From positions 3,206-67,205 of the forward strand of contig NZ_LR733825.1 in the NCBI RefSeq assembly GCF_902506535.1: a DNA stretch of 64,000 nt, given 5' to 3'. Positions within the stretch are counted from its first letter, which is position 1, and each line of letters opens with the position of its first letter. Below the pieces are notes generated by a model. That model worked only from the letters and a program-made list of their open reading frames with translations, ran no database searches and was not told the origin of the DNA. This document shows, one piece after another, positions 57,855 through 64,000 of the stretch. The stretch is from Pseudomonas sp. 8Z. Its GTDB lineage: Bacteria; Pseudomonadota; Gammaproteobacteria; Pseudomonadales; Pseudomonadaceae. A program made the translations under genes and the position numbers.

Positions 57855-58391
57855 TTATTGTTGCCGTTCTACTATGTCTGCAGGCTTGCGAGTATTTAAG
57901 GGGGTGTTTGCTATTTGTAGTGCACGAGCTGCATCGATAATTTTCGCTCTTGTATCAGCGTTCCATAGTCGCCGCTCGAAACGACTTAGCTCAGGCATGC
58001 GGCCTGTTTGGATTGTCAGTAAATCTGAAAGATAAGCGTCTCTTAATGCCCTCAGGTCTGGGAATAAATCACGGCTACTTTCGTTCAGCGACGTTCCGCT
58101 TGCATAAGCGCTCCGCAGTGCACGGTTCTCAGCTTCTAGCAGGCCAATCCGGTAATCCGCAGCAATCAGTCCTATGTGCATCACTGCTTGACCTGGTTGA
58201 CTAAGGTTGAATATGCCAAGCGCGTCTTCATCACGTGATTCAAACGTTCGGTTCTCTGCGAGACCGATAAAGTGGTCAACTATTGCTGTCGCAGAAATAA
58301 TGATGTTCTCATCAACTTTGGCTTTTTCATTAGAATTAATGGAAAGACTTTTTTGGGCACGATAATCCCCATCTCCGTCACGACTGCTCAT
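57855..58391 (-). CDS. Unrecognised 178-residue protein near the Stb operon
   Basis: A soluble, largely helical protein (IVDHFIGLAENRTFESRDED, later LIAADYRIGLLEAENRALRS). No motif is recognised. It is 79 nt downstream of the StbC-like gene on the same strand and may be in that operon. Confidence 0.65.
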   Translation of the reverse strand: MSSRDGDGDYRAQKSLSINSNEKAKVDENIIISATAIVDHFIGLAENRTFESRDEDALGIFNLSQPGQAVMHIGLIAADYRIGLLEAENRALRSAYASGTSLNESSRDLFPDLRALRDAYLSDLLTIQTGRMPELSRFERRLWNADTRAKIIDAARALQIANTPLNTRKPADIVERQQ

Positions 58392-58470
58392 GCGAAATTC
58401 CTCGTTTAGCTACAGTGGTTTTGGCGTTTTTAATGCCGTTCGCTGATCGGTTTGTAAATGATTTTAGATG

Positions 58471-59124
58471 TCAGAACGCTAGATAGAGGATGGATAACGC
58501 GGCTCCAAGGATAGCCCCGGCAGCAAATTTGCCTAGGCTCCACTTGCGTGCTGCCGCCCAGTGCTCATCAAATCGAGCAGTCAGAAGATCCAGTTCAGCT
58601 TGCAATGCTTTGCTCCGCTCTTCTGCTGCTTGGCATCGTTCCAACGATGAGATGTCGATACGCTTTTGCATTTCTGTGAGCGCATTTTCAACCGCTTCGA
58701 GGCAGCCAGATTTCATGGCCGCCTCATATGCGACTCGCAGAATTCGAGTGGTGTCAGAGAGCAATGCGCGCTCTAGAGATTCCCGAAACGCTTGCGACTC
58801 TTCAGGGCGGAGAAGTTGGTGAGGCAGCGCTTTTGTCTGCTCATTTAGCTGAGCTACCGCTGCCGCGAGCTCGACGACATTGAGTTGAGATACTGCAGCT
58901 GCCCCGAGCCTACACTGCTCTGCAGCATTGAGTAGCAGCTCGGTGGTGCCCTGGTGACCTTCGGTTCCGTGAAGGCTGCGTTCTACTATCGAGATTTGCT
59001 GTGCCGCGGCTTCGAAACGATCAGCCAGCTTGTAATGATCCTCGAATAGTTCGCGCAGCATGATCTGCTCCCGGTTGAGAGCAGCATCGCTAGGATTCGG
59101 CGGGAGCGTGTTCATCTCATGCAC
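58471..59124 (-). CDS. StbC-like membrane-anchored protein
   Basis: A 217-residue helical protein with a single C-terminal membrane segment (LGKFAAGAILGAALSILYLAF). It is the third gene in an order like R388 stbA-stbB-stbC. The start at 59124 overlaps the stbB stop by 8 bp; ATG 59115 with AGG at better spacing is an alternative. Its role in R388 is unclear. Call from position and topology. Confidence 0.6.
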   Translation of the reverse strand: MHEMNTLPPNPSDAALNREQIMLRELFEDHYKLADRFEAAAQQISIVERSLHGTEGHQGTTELLLNAAEQCRLGAAAVSQLNVVELAAAVAQLNEQTKALPHQLLRPEESQAFRESLERALLSDTTRILRVAYEAAMKSGCLEAVENALTEMQKRIDISSLERCQAAEERSKALQAELDLLTARFDEHWAAARKWSLGKFAAGAILGAALSILYLAF

Positions 59125-59836
59125 CTACCGGCGCAGTCAGCGATTCGAAAACATGCTGCAGCTGTCGATCCATTGAACGCGCCATTTTTTGGATCGCCAC
59201 CATGTCAGCAGCCTTGTCGAAGCCTTTTTTGTCGCCTGACTTAGAAGCCGCTTTGAGATGGGCTTTCCAGTCTGTTTCATCTGCCAGCGCCTGCGCGATA
59301 TTGAGCTTCTTGTCGGCGAGAAGCGTGAAGAGCTCCGACTCCGGCACGAAAGCCTCGACGTCGGCGCGGGCTACACTGGTCTTTTCGGCGAAGCGCAACA
59401 CGTCGCTAAAATCCTGCTCGACGTCAGATGAGCGATTGAAAATGAACGCAACCTTCTCGCCTGCCACTCCCAACTCGTGCAGCATCTGCGCGGTCTTCAT
59501 GGCCTCTGTGCGCTCTTTCTTCGCTGGGGTCGCTGGGATCACGAAAAGGTCCACCTCGTCGTGGCCGTCTTCGAAACGCTCCAGACCTTCGAGAAAGTCT
59601 TCGATATTCGAAGCACCCACGTCGAGAATCAGGTCGTCGGCCGCAGCCAGTTCGGCGTAGATGCGCGAAAACTGTTCGCCACGCAGTTTCTCGACCTCGG
59701 CGCCGAGGTCGCCGCCGGCGGCATTGATTGTTTCGACGGCGAGGATCTTCGCCTCCGGCATACGTGGAGCGAACAAATTAACGGCGAGGGTGGTTTTGCC
59801 CTGATTACCGCCGAGGTTGACGATCGCAATGCGCAT
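59117..59836 (-). CDS. stbB: StbB-like ParA-family ATPase
   Basis: A 239-residue deviant Walker ATPase: MRIAIVNLGGNQGKTTLAVN is the P-loop, VETINAAGGDLGAEV and LILDVGASNIEDFLEGL match StbB of R388, as does FVIPATPAKKERTEAMKT. StbB works in conjugative transfer and plasmid positioning with StbA. AAGGAAGGAA precedes the ATG. It lies between the StbA-like and StbC-like genes. Confidence 0.85.
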   Translation of the reverse strand: MRIAIVNLGGNQGKTTLAVNLFAPRMPEAKILAVETINAAGGDLGAEVEKLRGEQFSRIYAELAAADDLILDVGASNIEDFLEGLERFEDGHDEVDLFVIPATPAKKERTEAMKTAQMLHELGVAGEKVAFIFNRSSDVEQDFSDVLRFAEKTSVARADVEAFVPESELFTLLADKKLNIAQALADETDWKAHLKAASKSGDKKGFDKAADMVAIQKMARSMDRQLQHVFESLTAPVGA

Positions 59837-59863
59837 GTTTCCTTCCTTCTATGTTCTCCGCGC

Positions 59864-60457
59864 CTATTCGCGGAATTCGTCGTAGTCGATCGCGTCCGCT
59901 TTTTCTTTCAGCTTCCGAATCGATTTTGCTGGGGCGGCTCGCGTACTGCTTGGACTTGCGAGGTGCTCAGTGCTCTTTTCCTTTGCGGGAGCGGGTACAG
60001 GTGTTGCTTTCTCAGTTTTTTTGCCGCTCAGAAACGCATCGATTTCGGCTTGCTCCCCTTCTGATAAGGGCGCTTCTCCCTGATCCAGCGGCATTCCGGT
60101 AGTCCTGGAGTTCGCGAGAAACTCTCGGTATTCAGGGGCCAAATACTTTTGAATGAACTTTCGTAAGCTGTTGTACGACACGTACACGCCGGCGGCTTCC
60201 AGGGCTTCTTTCTGTTGTGTAATCGGTGTCCCTGCGATGGTTGCTTTCCGCAGGACATCCAGGCGCGGCAATAAGATTTGTGTCGCGCTACCACGCACGT
60301 TTTTTTTCCCTCTCGTCTGAGCCAGCGCCTCCGCTCGACGCCGCTCAAATTCGGCCTCGATTTTCGCTGTCAGCGCGTCTCGCTCGCGATTCATCTCTGA
60401 AATGAACTCCTCGATTTTCTCAATCGGGTCCTTGGTGCTTGGCTTTTCCTGAGTCAT
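59864..60457 (-). CDS. StbA-position DNA-binding-like protein
   Basis: A 197-residue protein from ATG 60457 (CAGGAG upstream). An N-terminal coiled coil (IEEFISEMNRERDALTAKI) leads to TPITQQKEALEAAGVYVSYN, which looks like a helix-turn-helix, and a long disordered Pro/Ala/Lys tail. It is first in the operon and divergent from the relaxase genes, the place of StbA in R388, which binds near oriT and aids segregation. Sequence similarity to StbA is not certain. Confidence 0.65.
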   Translation of the reverse strand: MTQEKPSTKDPIEKIEEFISEMNRERDALTAKIEAEFERRRAEALAQTRGKKNVRGSATQILLPRLDVLRKATIAGTPITQQKEALEAAGVYVSYNSLRKFIQKYLAPEYREFLANSRTTGMPLDQGEAPLSEGEQAEIDAFLSGKKTEKATPVPAPAKEKSTEHLASPSSTRAAPAKSIRKLKEKADAIDYDEFRE

Positions 60458-60757
60458 CAGTCGTTCTCCTGCCGTTAGTTGCAAAGTGCTGCCTAATTCT
60501 AGGCCTTACGGTTTCAAACGGAGAAGCGAGGATGGTCATTTCCTGCCGTCTTGCTGGTCATAATAGTTGTAAACTGTGGTTAGTCAATTAAAACTTGAGG
60601 TAAACGGATGGTTGTGGTTGTATTTGTTGCATGAGGCTTGAACACGGCTGCACTCGCTTCGCGAGGTGCAGTCGTGTCAGCCCAGCCAGCCGGGCAGAGA
60701 GCGAGATCGGTGGACTACTAAAGCCGTAGTAGCCACCCCCTGAAGGGGAAGATGGCG
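60458..60757. other. Likely origin of transfer (oriT)
   Basis: This 300-nt gap lies between the Stb-like operon (minus) and the TrwA-like/relaxase genes (plus), as oriT does in R388. It has an AT-rich part (60570-60625), an imperfect inverted repeat CACGGCTGCACTCGC/GCGAGGTGCAGTCGTG (60643-60676), and a hairpin GGTGG-CTACT/AGTAG-CCACC (60709-60737). The nic site is not determined. Confidence 0.6.
60643..60676. repeat. Imperfect inverted repeat in the oriT region
   Basis: Arms of about 15 nt with two mismatches around a 4-nt loop. Relaxases of the TrwC type recognise a hairpin next to nic, so this is the best candidate. Confidence 0.7.
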
Positions 60758-61099
60758 ATGAGTTTCGAGCGTAAAAACCACACGCAAAGCATGGTGAGTG
60801 AGGCGGCGCAGGCTGCCTTCGAGCGCCTTGCTCGCGATCTTCGTGTGCCGAAATCAGGCGTTCTTCAGGCGATCCTGGAGGCCGTTCCGACCTCGGATCT
60901 TGTCGCCCTAGTGCGAGGTGATCTTGCTTTGCACGACGCTAAAACCGTCGCCCTGGAGCCGGACGCAGCAATCGCAGTTCGCTCCGAAATCGAATCCGCC
61001 TTCGCCCTTCTGGGGTCCCGGATCGCGGACGCGAGCCGGCTCGGAGCGCAACGCGCGGTGGCTGAGCAGCTCAACGCTCTGTTCGCCGAGGAGGCGTGA
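60758..61099 (+). CDS. TrwA-like ribbon-helix-helix relaxosome protein
   Basis: A 113-residue protein. The second ATG (60758) is preferred because GGGG lies 9 nt before it and only 3 nt before ATG 60752. SFERKNHTQSMVSEAAQAAF and ERLARDLRVPKSGVLQAIL resemble the N-terminal RHH of TrwA, which binds oriT, helps the relaxase and represses its own operon. The stop overlaps the relaxase start (TGATG). Family call from position and pattern. Confidence 0.65.
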   Translation: MSFERKNHTQSMVSEAAQAAFERLARDLRVPKSGVLQAILEAVPTSDLVALVRGDLALHDAKTVALEPDAAIAVRSEIESAFALLGSRIADASRLGAQRAVAEQLNALFAEEA

Positions 61100-64000
61100 T
61101 GGCGATCTTCACCATCGACAAATTCACCGGCGGCGATATCGGTGCGCGAGCGGACTATTTCGAGCGGGGCGAGGGGCGGATTCTCGACGACGAGCACGAT
61201 CAGGTGCTGTCTACCGGGGGGGAGGACTACTACCACATGCCCGGAAACGACACGCTGCTGACCGAGTACCTCGGCCAGGGTGCCGAAGCAATGGGGCTGG
61301 GAATCACTCCGCAAGATGGGGACTACGCCGCACTGATGGCCGGCACGAATCCACGTACAGGGGAATCGTACGTACCTACGCGTCGCCAGGGAGAGCTTGA
61401 GCGCGGAACTGGCGTGGCCGGTTATTCCACGAGCTTCAATGCCGACAAGACTCTTTCCCTTGTCTACGCCTCACTGCCACGCGAGCAGCAGATTATTTTC
61501 GAGCGAGCGCTGATGGAGGCGTCGCGCCGCGTTGTTGAGTACGCCGAAGCGCAGGGATACTTCGGGTATCGGCTCGGGGCCCAAGGGGTAGACCGTTACG
61601 CCGGCAAGGCCATGGCTGCCAGCTATTTACACTTCACCAACCGCAACCAGGAGCCGCACCTCCACGTTCACGTCGAGATCCCGAACGCCTGCCTTGGCAC
61701 TGATGGGCAGTGGCGCCCGCTAGATGGCGGCGAGCTTTATAAAAGGCAAGCCGAACTGGCAGCGCTTTGGGACTGCTACCTGGCCCATGCTCTGAGCCGT
61801 GATATCCCTCAGCTCGCTAAGTACTTTGAAGTCGACTTAGAGCGCAACGGTCTGCGCGTGGCAGGCATCTCCCGCGAAACCGTGTTGGAGTTTTCCACTC
61901 GCCGCATCGAGATCCTCAAGGCTCTCGCCGAGATGGGCGCTAGTGGCGCTGATTCAGCGCGCGGCGCAGCTAAGCGCACACGCGAGGGAAAGAAGGAGCG
62001 TGACTCAGACGAACTACGCGCTGAATGGCGCGAGCAACTCAGCAACCTCCACCAGGATTTGCAGCGCGGTGACCTGAGCCCAGAAACCCGCCTGTTCGCG
62101 GAGCAGCTCGTATTCCGTAACTCCTCAGTTTTTGGTGAGCACGCCCTCGACCGAGCAGCCGCACAGCTCGCCATCTTGCATGGCGGCGAGCCTGCCATCC
62201 CGGCAATTAAATCTGCGCTTATCCGCCAGCTCGGCATTGTCGAACTCCCCCAGGAAGGCCGCTTCCGTGAATTCACGACTGAAACCTACCGCCAGCTCGA
62301 AGGTGAGCTGCAGGCATACTCCCATGCTGCTCAGCGGCCTGAGGCGCGCTTCACGCTTAAGCAGCTTGATGTGGAGATGGCCATTGCGCGTATCGAGCGC
62401 GAGAAGGGTTACCCGATGCGCGATGAACAGCGCGCAGTCGTTCGACTCTGTACTTCCGGTGCTCGATTCCAGATCATCCAGGGCGCTGCGGGCACGGGCA
62501 AGTCCGTCAGTCTGTCCGCGCTTCGCGAGGCGTATGAGGCTGCCGGTAACCGTGTCATCGGCCTGGCGCCATCTGGGGCGGCTGCAGCTGAGCTTCAGAA
62601 CTCCGCAGGAATTCAGGCGCGCACCATCCACTCGCTTCTGATGCGTCTCGAAAACGATAATCCGCAGTACCGCGAAAAGCTCAAGGCTAGCGACGTGATC
62701 ATCTGCGACGAAGCCGGCCTTGCGGATCTGCGCACTCTTCACAAGTTGGCTGGGTTCTGCGAAGCAGCAGGCTCAAAACTCATCCTGGTCGGTGACGGCC
62801 GGCAGCTTGAGGCTGTCGGCTCGGCATCCAGTCTGGACATGCTCACCGAGGAGGTCGGCTGCGCCGAACTGGTCCAGATTGCTCGCCAGAAAGACCCAGC
62901 AGACCGCGCGATCTCCCAGGCCTGGTTCGAGGGGCCGACAGAGCAGGGCGGCCCTGACGCCCTGGAAATGATGAAGGCTCGCGGCCTGCTGAAAATGCCG
63001 GCCGAGGGCACCAAGGATAAGCCGCTCGATCTGATGATGCGCGATGCCCTGCAGGCTCACTCAGAGGGCACCGACTGGCAAGAAATCCTGCTGCTGGCTG
63101 ACCGTAACCAGTCCGTTCGTTCTCTGAACAACAAGGTCCGCGATCACCGGTTCGAGATCGGAGAGTTGAACAAAACCCAGCAAATCCGAATTCCGGTCGA
63201 GACTGGACGAGGCGATTACGCAGACCTCGATCTGGTGCCGGGCGACCGGATCATGCTGCGCAAAAACCAGAAGCTCGACGGCGAGCCGGTTTACAACGGC
63301 GACCGCGCCACGCTCACCAGGATCGAGCGGGTACAAACCGGCACCGACGATAACGGTGAGCCCATCTACAACACTAGGATAACTGCTCGCCTGGATCGCA
63401 CCAAAAAAGAGGTCAGCTGGAATCTGTCTGACTACGCGGCGATCGATCACGCTTACGCGATGACCGTGCACAAGTCCCAGGGGCTCACCGTCGACCGCGC
63501 GTTCTACCTCGTTTCCGATTCGACTGATCGCCGCCTCGCCTATGTGGCATTTACGCGATCGCGCTATGCCTGCGCGTTCTACACCGCGAATGACCAGGAT
63601 TCGCTCGACACCCTCGCGCGCAACACCGAATGCTTTAAGAGCAAACGCTGCGCCCTGGACGCCGATAAAGAGTTCCGCGCCCTGATCCGCGCCAACGCTG
63701 AAGCCGGCCTTTACGAAGATCAGCCGATCAAGGCCCAGCAGCCGAGCACCAAGGATCTACTGGAGAAAGCAGGCGAGCGCTTCGAGTACCCGACCGAGCC
63801 AAAGGCCGAGCCCAAAAAATCGCCCGAGATCCAGGTCATGCCAGCCACCCAGGCCGACCATGACTTGTCCGTCGCCCGCGGGTTCGCGGTAACCACTTTA
63901 ATCGATCAGCCGACCGACACCCGCCAGAAACCCGGGAAACCCTACGAATTACCGGCCAATGCCAAGCGCGTCGCACTCTTGGCCGAACCACTGCCTTTGC
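61099..64000 (+). CDS. trwC: MOBF-family conjugative relaxase-helicase (TrwC/TraI type), incomplete at the right edge
   Basis: At least 967 residues; the gene runs off the window. The N-terminal HUH relaxase has HLHVHVEIP, the three-histidine metal site, and tyrosines at 20 and 44-45 that could cut DNA. The middle has a RecD-like helicase with Walker A IIQGAAGTGKSVSLSAL, Walker B VIICDEAGL, and AYAMTVHKSQGLTVDRAFY (motif V/VI) near residues 790-810. It nicks oriT and unwinds the strand for transfer. Compared with TrwC the first tyrosine is single (DYF) and the second pair lies some 18 residues later than usual. It starts in the TrwA-like stop codon. Confidence 0.93.
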   Translation, partial: MAIFTIDKFTGGDIGARADYFERGEGRILDDEHDQVLSTGGEDYYHMPGNDTLLTEYLGQGAEAMGLGITPQDGDYAALMAGTNPRTGESYVPTRRQGELERGTGVAGYSTSFNADKTLSLVYASLPREQQIIFERALMEASRRVVEYAEAQGYFGYRLGAQGVDRYAGKAMAASYLHFTNRNQEPHLHVHVEIPNACLGTDGQWRPLDGGELYKRQAELAALWDCYLAHALSRDIPQLAKYFEVDLERNGLRVAGISRETVLEFSTRRIEILKALAEMGASGADSARGAAKRTREGKKERDSDELRAEWREQLSNLHQDLQRGDLSPETRLFAEQLVFRNSSVFGEHALDRAAAQLAILHGGEPAIPAIKSALIRQLGIVELPQEGRFREFTTETYRQLEGELQAYSHAAQRPEARFTLKQLDVEMAIARIEREKGYPMRDEQRAVVRLCTSGARFQIIQGAAGTGKSVSLSALREAYEAAGNRVIGLAPSGAAAAELQNSAGIQARTIHSLLMRLENDNPQYREKLKASDVIICDEAGLADLRTLHKLAGFCEAAGSKLILVGDGRQLEAVGSASSLDMLTEEVGCAELVQIARQKDPADRAISQAWFEGPTEQGGPDALEMMKARGLLKMPAEGTKDKPLDLMMRDALQAHSEGTDWQEILLLADRNQSVRSLNNKVRDHRFEIGELNKTQQIRIPVETGRGDYADLDLVPGDRIMLRKNQKLDGEPVYNGDRATLTRIERVQTGTDDNGEPIYNTRITARLDRTKKEVSWNLSDYAAIDHAYAMTVHKSQGLTVDRAFYLVSDSTDRRLAYVAFTRSRYACAFYTANDQDSLDTLARNTECFKSKRCALDADKEFRALIRANAEAGLYEDQPIKAQQPSTKDLLEKAGERFEYPTEPKAEPKKSPEIQVMPATQADHDLSVARGFAVTTLIDQPTDTRQKPGKPYELPANAKRVALLAEPLPL

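Overview
The window is bacterial chromosome of a Pseudomonas-type gammaproteobacterium. The evidence is the GC-rich core genes, a Psl exopolysaccharide operon in the P. aeruginosa gene order, an hcp/vgrG pair of type VI secretion, a dctBD/dctPQM module with a perfect sigma-54 promoter, an MvaT-type H-NS protein, and a tRNA-Thr(TGT) 3' end with encoded CCA. The species cannot be fixed from the sequence; a lineage near P. mendocina/P. oleovorans is only a guess.

Layout. (1) 1-9.6 kb: the 5' part of vgrG, an hcp with an aberrant N-terminus, the TRAP transporter dctPQM with its two-component regulators dctBD, and a chemoreceptor. (2) 9.6-13.0 kb: rmlBACD for dTDP-L-rhamnose, on the minus strand. 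(3) 13.4-31.8 kb: a divergent psl operon in the order pslA-B-C-D-E(cupin fusion)-cupin-E-F-G-H-I-J-acyltransferase-K, ending at a strong terminator. Rhamnose from rml and GDP-mannose from PslB are the expected precursors of a mannose/glucose/rhamnose polymer. Its novelty is a duplicated PslE, one copy fused through an Ala-Pro linker to a cupin, with a second free cupin between the copies.

(4) 31.9-45.95 kb: a 14-kb integrative element bounded by 46-bp direct copies of the tRNA-Thr(TGT) 3' end. From left to right it carries an unrecognised soluble+membrane gene pair, a lipoprotein, a tight operon around an orphan TraG-N-like membrane protein with its own tyrosine recombinase, about 950 nt of structured noncoding DNA, a KAP-family P-loop NTPase, a primase-like replication protein, a small HTH protein, a 40-bp perfect palindrome and the element integrase. 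It looks like a mobilizable element with defence-like cargo.

(5) 45.9 kb to beyond the end: a second element inserted in tandem at the same tRNA site, resembling an integrated conjugative plasmid. It has its own integrase, a colicin-E-type DNase bacteriocin with immunity gene, a TrfA-like initiator beside an iteron/DnaA-box origin, an AlpA-like regulator, a DUF6338-like membrane protein paired with a GYQP-repeat peptide, TraX, DotA/TraY, an MvaT-like silencer, a Stb-type operon, and divergently a TrwA-like protein and a MOBF (TrwC-type) relaxase-helicase that runs off the window. The full tRNA-Thr gene should lie at the right end of this element, outside the window.

All functional statements rest on reading the sequence and recalling families; no database search was run.
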